A DNA stretch of 64,000 nt from Evansella sp. AB-P1 (GTDB lineage: Bacteria; Bacillota; Bacilli; Bacillales; Salisediminibacteriaceae), in NCBI RefSeq assembly GCF_029688925.1, contig NZ_JARUKY010000001.1:1-64000 (forward strand), read 5' to 3'. The notes under the pieces are model-generated. The model saw only the letters and a list, made by a program, of their open reading frames with translations. It had not been told where the DNA came from and made no database searches. Below, piece by piece: positions 27,906-35,875 of this stretch. Within the stretch, counting starts at the first letter, position 1. Every line of letters starts with the position of its first letter. Made by a program: the position numbers and the translations under genes.

Positions 27906-29388
27906 CTCAGTGAAAGGCGGCCAGCGTACCATCCACGAATGATGATGAAGGTGATTTTATGTGCCTATACGCAGTCCGTTTTTTCTGGCAGAAAGATCGA
28001 GTCATTACTCAAAGATAGTATTCGTATGATGTGGTTAGCTCAAGGATATGAGCCGAGTTATCGTACAATTAATCGTTTCCGTGTTCACCCTGAGGTGAAG
28101 GAATTATTGCGTCAGTGCTTTGTTCAATTTCGTTGTCAACTTGTAGAGGAAAAAGTTATTGACCAAGAAGCGATTTTTATCGATGGCACGAAGATTGAAG
28201 CAAACGCCAATAAGTTTACGTTTGTTTGGCGTAAAGCAGTTGAAAAGTACAGTGCCAATTTAGTAGAGAAGTCCAACCAACTATATGATGAATTATTGGA
28301 GAAAGAAATCATTCCAGAAATAGAACGTGAAAGTCTAGAAGAACTATCCACCAAAGAACTCGAGAAAATACTAGAAAAGCTGGAGGAAAAGGTGGAAGAA
28401 TATGATCAAAAATTAGAAGCGAGTAAAGTTGTGAGTGAACGGAAACAACTTCGTTCGGAGAGGAAAGCACCAAAACAATACCGGAAACAATATAACGGTA
28501 TGGTAGAGAGAAAACAAAAATACGAAAACGATATGGAAATCTTCGGAGGACGCAACAGTTATTCCAAGACGGACTACGATGCAACGTTTATGCGTATGAA
28601 AGATGATTATATGAGGAACGGTCAATTAAAAGCTGGTTATAATGTACAGATAGCTACAGAAGGTCAATACATACTCGCTTATGATATTTTCTCTAATCCC
28701 ACGGACACACGCACGCTATGGTAGTGAACAAAATTACGAAGACATAATAAATAATAGAGAATGCACGCCACTCATTACATATAACATGTACCGTAAAGAG
28801 AAGAAAAAGAAGTATAAAAAATTAACCCATTCCACTCTACGAATTGGGAATATGATGAAGAAAGTGATTCTTTTACATGTCCAAATGAGAAAAAGGTGGC
28901 CTTCCGTTACACGTCAAATCGAAGAGACAAAGATGGATTTACGAGAGAGTTTAAAGTTTATGAGTGCGAGGACTGTTCTGGATGCCCATTTCGTTTCCAA
29001 TGTACCAAAGTAAAAGAAGGGAATAATCGGAAAATACAATATAACGAAGAATGGGAACAACAAAAAGAGTATATTAGACAAATGCTTTCAGAAGAGAAAA
29101 CGGGTGAAATCTACGGCAAGCGTAAAATTGATGTAGAGCCAGTCTTCGGATTTTTGAAGGCTAATTTGGGTTTCACTCGAATGTCCGTGAGAGGAAAAAA
29201 AGAAAGTAAAAAATGAATTAGGGTATGCATTCATGGCGGTGAACTTGAGAAAGTACACCGCTAGAACACTACATTCATCCATAGATAATGGAAATAATCC
29301 AACAAAAAAGGGTTCCAATCATCAGTTATTGATGTTTGGAACCCTTTTTCATTATTATTGGCTAGTTATGTCCCAGCCTCATTTATAA
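27906..29388 (+). mobile_element. IS1182-family transposase, frameshifted remnant
   Basis: The frame entering at ~27906 reads '[20 protein letters not shown]', then '[20 protein letters not shown]' and '[19 protein letters not shown]', all IS1182-type transposase blocks including a catalytic Asp. It breaks at ~28715 and resumes in other frames ('CPFRFQCTKVKEGNNRKI', 'KIDVEPVFGFLKANLGFTRM', then 'NELGYAFMAVNLRKY') until TAA at 29386. Three or more frameshifts and a missing N-terminus make it inactive. A perfect 14-bp hairpin (29305-29318 with 29336-29349, GGGTTCCAA core) near the 3' end is typical of the element. Confidence 0.85.
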
Positions 29389-29406
29389 TCTCTCATAGAT
29401 TTCTAT

Positions 29407-29584
29407 TTAATGACAAGTGATACTATAATCTAATTTTTCAATTGCTTGCTCGATATGATGGACCCGAATTTTTGAAATATCCAACTCAATAAATACCTTA
29501 TTCTCTTTTAAACTTACTTCTACTTTGGAAACTCCGTCCGACTTCGAATGCTCCTTCGATTTTAGAAACACAATGTCCATAACT
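29407..29584 (-). pseudogene. heavy-metal-associated (CopZ-like) domain, remnant
   Basis: On the minus strand an HMA domain can be read: 'YGHCVSKIEGAFEV', then after a frameshift 'GVSKVEVSLKENKVFIELD' and 'RVHHIEQAIEKLDYSITCH', ending at TAA 29407-29409. The order fits copper chaperones or the N-terminal domain of CopA. Only one Cys of the CxxC metal site can be read (GHC) and the start is lost. A third copper-related relic in this region. Confidence 0.65.
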
Positions 29585-30014
29585 TATGCCATTGTAACTA
29601 GGAGTTGGAGAGGGGATACTGTTTATGGTAGCGTATATGTGTCTGGAAGAATAACTTCTAGTCCTAAAAACTATACATTAACCGTAAGTGAATCAAGAAT
29701 CACTGACGCAAAAATTTGATTTACAACAAAATTTCTCTAGATATTTTACAGTACGAAGGAAGAGGGACGCTTCATTAATATAGTAATTTTCTATAAATAT
29801 ACCACAAATAAAAAAAAAAATTCCAAAGCTAACTCTTTTGGAGTTTTTTTTGTTTCAGAAGTTACGATATTGGCATTCGAATATTTATTAGTGGTGAATC
29901 AATCGAATGAGTATAAGAGTGTGACAATGGGTAATTACAAATCGTAAAATAATTGGATGACTTAGCGTAATTGTGATAAAGTAATGATAATTAGTGAGTG
30001 GAAGGGGTGATTAC
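29585..30014. other. 430 bp with a possible secreted-protein fragment and a hairpin
   Basis: A plus-strand frame ending at 29719 reads 'SWRGDTVYGSVYVSGRITS', which looks like the C-terminus of an exported beta-rich protein, but no start or signal is present. Around 29815-29855 an A-run, a weak CCAAA/TTTGG stem and a T-run suggest a terminator. Nothing else seen. Confidence 0.35.
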
Positions 30015-30299
30015 ATGCCATACATTAGACCGGTTTCGGATTTACGGAACAACTTCGCTGATATTTCAAGAACTGTTCATGAAACAGCAGAACCAGTGTT
30101 TTTGACTAAGAATGGATATGGTGACATGGTTGTTATGAGTATTGAAGCTTATGAACGTAAATTGTTTGAAAGTGAGATATATTTTAAGTTAAAAGAAGCT
30201 GAATTGGAAGCAAATTCTACTAATAAGCGGTATTCTCATGAAGAAGTATTCTCTGATTTAAAGGAAAGAATCACAAAAAAGGTTAAAGATGATGTATAA
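30015..30299 (+). CDS. Phd/YefM-family antitoxin
   Basis: A 94-residue antitoxin with the typical N-terminal 'VSDLRNNFADISRTVHETAEPVFLTKNGYGDMVVMSIEAYE' pattern (split at residues ~6-47) that binds DNA, and a charged C-terminal tail that would bind the toxin. ATG 30015 follows AAGGGGTGA; the upstream GTG (29994) is not preceded by a site. Overlaps the toxin start by 11 bases. Likely autorepressor. Confidence 0.87.
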   Translation: MPYIRPVSDLRNNFADISRTVHETAEPVFLTKNGYGDMVVMSIEAYERKLFESEIYFKLKEAELEANSTNKRYSHEEVFSDLKERITKKVKDDV

Positions 30300-30597
30300 G
30301 TTACAATACTTGCCTTTGGCATTAAAGGATTTAAGGGGAATTACAGATTATATAACTGATACACTTAAAGCTCCAGAGGCTGCGATGGACTTCTTGAATG
30401 CGCTGGATGATTCCATATCCATGCTTCAGCAATTCCCTTATTCTTATAAAATTTACCAGTCGATTCAGCCCTTGGAGAATGAATATAGGCTTTTACCAGT
30501 GAAGAATTATGTTGTATTCTATATTGTTAAAGAAGAGGTCGTTGAAATTCACAGAGTTGTTTACGGAAAGATGGATTTGACCAAGTTTATAAAGTGA
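30289..30597 (+). CDS. RelE/ParE-family toxin
   Basis: A 102-residue toxin: 'LQYLPLALKDLRGITDYITDTLKAPEAAMDFLNAL' (split) and the C-terminal 'NEYRLLPVKNYVVFYIVKEEVVEIHRVVYGKMD' are RelE/ParE fold blocks. Whether it is an mRNA endonuclease (RelE) or gyrase poison (ParE) cannot be read from sequence. Start overlaps the antitoxin stop (ATGATGTATAA), giving coupling. Confidence 0.87.
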   Translation: MMYKLQYLPLALKDLRGITDYITDTLKAPEAAMDFLNALDDSISMLQQFPYSYKIYQSIQPLENEYRLLPVKNYVVFYIVKEEVVEIHRVVYGKMDLTKFIK

Positions 30598-31160
30598 TAT
30601 TAAAGCAACCTACAAATCAACTAATTAGCAATAACATTCAAAAACGTTTTTGTTTTTCTCTATACTAAAGCTGAAATTCATATTCAAGTTATTAAAAATG
30701 AATTCAAAAAGAGGTTGGAAATCGCTTTGTATTCAGTAGTAAAAGAACCCTCTTGGAAATCGATGGCTAGGTGGTCATTTTAAGTCAAGTTGATTAACTT
30801 GGATTATGAATTAAGTTTACTAAAATAGTACTGTGCTTAAAGATGCTAACATTTTGCTAGTAAATAGAAAAAACAAACAATTTATGTGAATAAAACTATT
30901 GAGGTACAAGAGTTTTATCTACTAACTAGTTAGATTTTTCAGAAAAGTAAAAATATTTTGTTGTAAGCGCTTTATTTTTTTGTTACTATTACTTTACAAC
31001 GTTGTTACATCAACAAAGTCAACTATGTGCTCCTTACAAAATGTGATGAATATTTTTGAAAGAGGTGATAGTCTAAATACATAAATTCATATTTTAAATT
31101 ATTAGACATTCATGAAATGATGAGTTAGGTGGGTCTATCCTAAAATCAGGGGGAATATTA
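30598..31160. other. 560-bp intergenic region upstream of the sugar-binding lipoprotein
   Basis: No gene seen. Holds a TGCTAACATTTTGCTA motif near 30844, a cre-like site at 30961 and, closer to the gene, an AT-rich probable promoter region. GGGGGAA precedes the ATG at 31161. Confidence 0.45.
30961..30975 (+). promoter_or_regulatory. cre-like site (CcpA)
   Basis: TTGTAAGCGCTTTAT matches the core of the catabolite-responsive element (WTGNNARCGNWWWCAW) except for the final CA. Position upstream of a sugar-binding protein gene fits carbon catabolite control. Confidence 0.45.
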
Positions 31161-32543
31161 ATGGCTAAAAAATTCAGAATTTTCTTAACTTTAATTATTT
31201 TATCTCTACTATTAGTGGTCGTTGGTTGTTCCGGTAATAACGAAACTACAGGATCGGGCAATAATAATGATAACGATAATAACAATAATGAAGTGAATGA
31301 TAATAATAACAATAATAACAATAACAATGATGGAGACCTTGAGGAAGTTGAACTTCGTTATATGTGGTGGGGAAGCCAAACTCGTCATGATAGAATTCTA
31401 GAATTAATCGACTTATTTGAAGCTGAAAATCCACATATTACAATTAACTATGAATTCTTAAGTTTCGGTGACTTTGGCGAGAGACTTGCAACTCAATCTG
31501 CTGCTGGTAACGCGCCAGATATCTTCCACATCGTTGATCGTTGGTTACCGCAATATGCAGGAGCTGGATTATTAGCTGATCTACAGCCGTTCATTGATTC
31601 AGGTGCAATCAATACAGATCATGTTGAGCAATCTTCATTAGAACCAGGGTATATTGGTGATCAGTTAGTAGCATTAAACGCTGGAAGTAATGCATTTACT
31701 TTAATATTTGACCCTGAAATGTTTGACGAAGCTGGAGTTGATTACCCAGAACCAGGTTATACTTGGGATGAGTACGTTGAAATGGGTGTCCAAGTGCGAG
31801 ATGCATTAGGTTTACCTTATGCAGTTCAAATGGACGCAACACACGATCGCGAATTTGGTATTAACTTAAGACAACAAGGGTACTGGTTGTACAACGAAGA
31901 TGCAACTGGCCTTGGCTGGGAAGATGACGATTTATTCCTAGATTATGTTGACTTCTGGATGGATCTTATTGATGAAGGAATTGCACCTCCAGTAGACGTA
32001 ACTGCTGCTGCAGAAGGCCTTGAAAATGCTTTACTTGTTCGTGAACAAATTCCTATGCAAGTTTTCCACAGTAACCAAATCGTAGCTGTAACTCAAACTG
32101 CAAATCGTCCCTTTGAATTAACTATTTTACCATCACATGAAAATGGTGAAACAGGACAATATATTCGTGCATCTATGTTCATAGCAATGAATGCAAACAC
32201 GGAACACCCTGATGAAGTTGCTCTATTCTTAGACTTTATGACAAATAATAAGGAAGCGCATGAAATCATGCAAGGCGACTTAGGTGTACCGATTTCTGCA
32301 GAAATTCGTGAACACTTATACCATGATGCTGAACATACAGTACAACAACAGTTTGACTACATTGAGTTAATTAGTCAATACGCTTCTCAAGCACCACCAC
32401 CACCACCGGCAATTGGCCAAGAAGTGGATGCCTTCTTTGACGATATTATCGATGAGGTTCGCTACGGAGTGGCAACTCCTGAAGAAGCCCTTGAGAAATA
32501 TCGTGAAGGTGTAGTTAACATTATTGAAAGAGCAGATGATTAA
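31161..32543 (+). CDS. extracellular sugar-binding lipoprotein of an ABC transporter (family 1 SBP)
   Basis: A 460-residue lipoprotein: signal peptide with lipobox 'VVVGC' (Cys23), a long Asn/Asp linker (residues ~25-60), then a periplasmic-binding-type domain: 'LRYMWWGSQTRHDRILELID', 'FEAENPHITINYEF', 'LATQSAAGNAPDIFHI'. It binds a mono- or oligosaccharide outside the membrane. No permease or ATPase genes follow (a terminator does), so it must share a transporter encoded elsewhere. The acidic composition fits a salt- or alkali-adapted host. The trinucleotide-rich linker DNA (AAT/GAT) is prone to length change. Confidence 0.87.
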   Translation: MAKKFRIFLTLIILSLLLVVVGCSGNNETTGSGNNNDNDNNNNEVNDNNNNNNNNNDGDLEEVELRYMWWGSQTRHDRILELIDLFEAENPHITINYEFLSFGDFGERLATQSAAGNAPDIFHIVDRWLPQYAGAGLLADLQPFIDSGAINTDHVEQSSLEPGYIGDQLVALNAGSNAFTLIFDPEMFDEAGVDYPEPGYTWDEYVEMGVQVRDALGLPYAVQMDATHDREFGINLRQQGYWLYNEDATGLGWEDDDLFLDYVDFWMDLIDEGIAPPVDVTAAAEGLENALLVREQIPMQVFHSNQIVAVTQTANRPFELTILPSHENGETGQYIRASMFIAMNANTEHPDEVALFLDFMTNNKEAHEIMQGDLGVPISAEIREHLYHDAEHTVQQQFDYIELISQYASQAPPPPPAIGQEVDAFFDDIIDEVRYGVATPEEALEKYREGVVNIIERADD

Positions 32544-32555
32544 GGTATAATTTTC

Positions 32556-32592
32556 AAAAAAAGGTGTTCTCCTTGGGGAGGGCATCTTTTTT
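32556..32592 (+). terminator. terminator after the sugar-binding protein gene
   Basis: AAAGGTGTTCTCC pairs with GGAGGGCATCTTT (with G-U pairs), 4-base loop, then TTT. Confidence 0.7.
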
Positions 32593-32668
32593 GAGGTTGA
32601 GGAGAAGTATTAAATAATCATGTTATTCGCTTTTCATGAGTTCAGCGAACTTTTGAGAGGTTTTTTTA

Positions 32669-32882
32669 AAAAGGTAAGAATTTATAAATTTTTTTCTAAC
32701 GTTGTCTAGTTCCATGCGCCATCACCTCGTGTCAAATAACCTGTCTGTATAAAAAGTAAAAAGCACTTTTAAACGGCCAGAACATTTGCATTTCGGTGGG
32801 AGACAGGATGTCGATATTACGCCGTTGCCTACAGGACGTAGGCTGTACTTAGGTGTAATTGGGGCGCCTTGTGCTTTTCTTA
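32669..32882. repeat. long copy of a modular intergenic repeat
   Basis: Begins TAAGAATTTATAAATTTTTT..CTAACG..GTCTAGTT and ends GGGCGCCTTGTGCTTTTCTT. The same two edges occur together in a 70-bp copy at 49327-49396. The middle of this copy is structured: AAAAGCAC/GTGCTTTT (32759-32766 with 32871-32878), AACGGC/GCCGTT (32772-32777 with 32821-32826), GACA/TGTC (32802-32812) and GCCTAC/GTAGGC (32827-32843). A 30-codon minus-strand frame (32623-32715) with GAGGTGAT before its ATG overlaps the left edge but consists mostly of repeat sequence. The type of repeat is common in Bacillaceae spacers; mobility unknown. Confidence 0.55.
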
Positions 32883-33097
32883 ATTCTTGCGCCAAAAATA
32901 ATAGACATTTTTGGTAATCTAATCAACATCTGTATAAATTAGAAGGTTTATCAACTCCAGTCAAGTTACTATGTAAAGTTTTTCATCATAAAGACGTTAA
33001 GACCTTCGTAATGAGTAATCTCATAAGTTTTATACTGTTAATTGAGTTCTTTCTTGGCTAAACTAGAGTTAAAGACTTGAATGATTGGAGTAGCCTT

Positions 33098-35449
33098 ATG
33101 GATATTCAAGAACAACTAAATCAAGCTTTAAAAGAGATTGATAGACTAGAGAAAGAAAATTTACAATTAAAAAAGGATCTTTATAAAGCACAAGGTCGCA
33201 CCACATCTTATCGTCGAACATCTATTACCACAAAAACAGCGACGGATTTTACTCCTAAAGAGAGAGCTGCAATTTTACTATTTATGAACCTTTTCCGGGG
33301 AAGAACTGATGTTTTTGCTCAAAGGTGGGAATCAAATACTACAGGTAAATCTGGTTATTCACCTGCATGTGAAAATGAGTGGAATAAAGAGCTTTGTCGA
33401 AAGCCTAAAGTCAAATGTCAGGATTGCTCTCATCGATTATTTACTACCTTAACTCCCAAAGTGATTTACGAACATTTAAGTGGCATAAAAACTGTAGGGA
33501 TTTTTCCGTTACTTGAAGATAATACATGTAATTTTCTGGCTGTGGACTTTGATAAAAAACGATGGCAAGATGATGTACGAGCATTTATTGAAACATGTAA
33601 AAATTTAGGATTACCATATCACATCGAACGTTCCCGATCAGGTGAAGGGGCCCATATATGGTTCTTTTTTGAAAAGGCAATAAGTGCATCTTTAGCTAGA
33701 AAATTAGGAATGATTCTATTATCGAAAACTAGAGAAAAACGATTTGAAGTTGGTATAGATTCTTTTGATAGAATGTTTCCTAATCAAGATATATTACCTA
33801 AAGGTGGTTTTGGTAATTTAATTGCACTTCCATTGCAGAAACAAGCGAAAATGAAAGGCAATAGTGTGTTTGTAAATGATTCATTTGAGGAATTTGAGAA
33901 TCAATGGCAATATCTATCGTCGATAAAAAAGATAAATGAAAAAAATATTAGACAAATAGTAACAAACTTCTCCGAGGAAGATAGTTCTATGAAGGTAAAA
34001 GAAAAAGTTGAGAATTTTAGCTTGCCAAAAGAAGTTACTATCGAATTAAATCAAGGTATTGAAATTCCTAAGATATTATTACCTAGTAAGTTACTAATTG
34101 AATTACAAAAACTTGCGACATTTGGAAATCCAGAGTATTTCAAAGCGCAAGCAAAGCGTTTTTCCACTCATCGAATTCCTAGAATGATTGACTGTACACA
34201 GAATGATGAAAACATGCTCATTTTACCAAGAGGTCTTATGGAAAAAGTGAAGGAACTCTTCTTAAAATATAAAATACCTCTTAAAATACTAACGAATCAA
34301 TTTGTAGGGAAGACCATCGATGCTAAATTTCATGGTCAACTAACTATCCAACAAGAGGATGCTGTTACTTCTATAGGTAATTATAACAACGGAGTATTAG
34401 CAGCAGATACTGGTTTTGGAAAAACAGTGACGGCTGCAGCTTTAATTAGTAGAAATAAAATCAATACACTCATAATTGTGCATCGAACACAATTAGTGGA
34501 ACAATGGAAAGAGAGATTATCCACTTTTTTAAATATCCCAGTAAAAGAAATTGGTCAAATTGGTGGTGGGAAAAATAAACCAACCTATAACATAGATATA
34601 TCTACGATTCAATCACTTAATCATAATGGAGTAATAAAGCCTGAGTTACATCATTACGGGCAAATTATCGTGGATGAATGTCATCATATTTCTGCTGTCA
34701 GCTTTGAAAAGGTATTAAAAGCTGTCCGTGCAAAAAAAGTGTATGGTTTAACAGCAACTCCAGTTAGGAAAGATGGGTTGCACCCAATAATATTTATGCA
34801 ATGTGGACCTATAAGATATAAAACGAATAATAAACAGCAAGCCAATATTCGCCCGTTCAAACAAATTCTTGTTAAAAGAGAAACATTAATGAAAACCGAT
34901 GAAACTGATATACAAGCTTTATACTCTTTGATATCTACTAATAAAGAACGAAACGAAATGATTTTTAATGATGTTCTACAAGCTCTAGATGAAAGACGTT
35001 CTCCTATCGTGTTAACGGAACGTTTAGACCATGTAAATGAATTATATGAGCTTTTTAAGGGGTTTGCTAAAAATATTATTATATTATCAGGAGCTATGAA
35101 GAAGAAAGAACGACAACAGGCACTACAAAAATTAATTAAACTACCAGATAGTGAAGAGAGATTGTTAATTGCAACAGGAAAGTATGTTGGAGAAGGATTT
35201 GATGATTCTAGATTAGATACACTCTTTCTAACCATGCCGATCTCTTGGAAAGGAACATTACAACAGTATGTAGGACGGCTTCACCGTAATCATAGTGATA
35301 AAAGTGAAGTGAAAGTGTTTGATTATGTAGATTCGAACGTTGATGTATTACAGAGAATGTTTGAAAAGCGAATAAAGGGATATAAAAATATTGGTTATAG
35401 TTTATATGGTGAAAACAAAGAGAAAAGCCAACAAATTCAATTATTCTAG
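33098..35449 (+). CDS. archaeo-eukaryotic-primase (TOTE-type) domain fused to SF2 helicase
   Basis: A 783-residue protein: N-terminal coiled coil (~1-40), then an AEP domain with a Cys cluster ('CENEWNKELC', 'KCQDCSHR'), catalytic 'FLAVDFDKKRW' (DxD) and 'IERSRSGEGAHIWFFF' (SxGxGxHxW). The AEP is followed by an SF2 helicase: Walker A 'AADTGFGKTVTAA', 'IVDECHHI', 'YGLTATPVRKDG' and C-terminal 'QYVGRLHRNH'. This fusion is the core of the TOTE conflict systems described by comparative genomics. No separate nuclease or effector gene is adjacent. ATG 33098 is used, with GGAG 7 bases upstream; the TTG at 33077 lacks a site. Probably defence- or mobile-element-related. Confidence 0.82.
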   Translation: MDIQEQLNQALKEIDRLEKENLQLKKDLYKAQGRTTSYRRTSITTKTATDFTPKERAAILLFMNLFRGRTDVFAQRWESNTTGKSGYSPACENEWNKELCRKPKVKCQDCSHRLFTTLTPKVIYEHLSGIKTVGIFPLLEDNTCNFLAVDFDKKRWQDDVRAFIETCKNLGLPYHIERSRSGEGAHIWFFFEKAISASLARKLGMILLSKTREKRFEVGIDSFDRMFPNQDILPKGGFGNLIALPLQKQAKMKGNSVFVNDSFEEFENQWQYLSSIKKINEKNIRQIVTNFSEEDSSMKVKEKVENFSLPKEVTIELNQGIEIPKILLPSKLLIELQKLATFGNPEYFKAQAKRFSTHRIPRMIDCTQNDENMLILPRGLMEKVKELFLKYKIPLKILTNQFVGKTIDAKFHGQLTIQQEDAVTSIGNYNNGVLAADTGFGKTVTAAALISRNKINTLIIVHRTQLVEQWKERLSTFLNIPVKEIGQIGGGKNKPTYNIDISTIQSLNHNGVIKPELHHYGQIIVDECHHISAVSFEKVLKAVRAKKVYGLTATPVRKDGLHPIIFMQCGPIRYKTNNKQQANIRPFKQILVKRETLMKTDETDIQALYSLISTNKERNEMIFNDVLQALDERRSPIVLTERLDHVNELYELFKGFAKNIIILSGAMKKKERQQALQKLIKLPDSEERLLIATGKYVGEGFDDSRLDTLFLTMPISWKGTLQQYVGRLHRNHSDKSEVKVFDYVDSNVDVLQRMFEKRIKGYKNIGYSLYGENKEKSQQIQLF

Positions 35450-35681
35450 AAAAACGCTTTATAAATAATTTAACAAAAGGTTCTATGAGAAGAAGTTCGA
35501 TAGGATTCTAACAGCTAAGCCTGTTCTCAGTGAAGAAATAAATAGAAATGCTAAAAAGCAAGAAAAATCAATTGTTTCTCAAGTACGGGGTCTGACCCCA
35601 AGAGCTACAAAGAATAGAAAATTCTAAATAAATATAAAATTCTGAAATATTTACTATTTTTATTGTATCTCGTTCATGAGA
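35450..35681. other. spacer with a GGGGTCTGACCCC palindrome
   Basis: The 13-base palindrome GGGGTCTGACCCC lies near 35587-35599. This motif is often seen at the edges of REP/transposon-type elements, but no transposase is next to it here. No gene seen. Confidence 0.4.
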
Positions 35682-35726
35682 AAATAAATTAAAAGACATT
35701 CTTGTCTTTTAATTTATTTTTTTTTC
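35682..35726. terminator. long perfect hairpin, probable bidirectional terminator
   Basis: A perfect 17-bp stem (35682-35698 with 35703-35719, core TTAAAAGACA/TGTCTTTTAA) with a TTCT loop, running into a long T tract. Confidence 0.8.
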
Positions 35727-35729
35727 AAA

Positions 35730-35745
35730 ATGTGAACGCTTTCCT
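35730..35745 (+). promoter_or_regulatory. cre-like site (CcpA) upstream of GH127
   Basis: ATGTGAACGCTTTCCT fits WTGNNARCGNWWWC and deviates only at the end. It lies 130 bases upstream of a glycosidase gene. Just downstream a short frame ends 'PGDEVMEVLKNVFAALLQRD' at 35859, which may be the tail of a lost gene. Confidence 0.45.
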
Positions 35746-35875
35746 GAAAACGTGTGAATGAATAAGGGACGATTTTGACGTCCAAACCTGGTGACGAGGT
35801 AATGGAAGTTCTGAAAAATGTCTTTGCTGCTTTATTGCAAAGGGATTTAATAGATTGATACGAGGAGGAAATAGA

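Noticed and set aside
32623-32715. A 30-residue minus-strand ORF with a good GAGGTGAT site
   Set aside because: Much of it is the left edge of the intergenic repeat that also occurs, non-coding, at 49327; no recognisable product.
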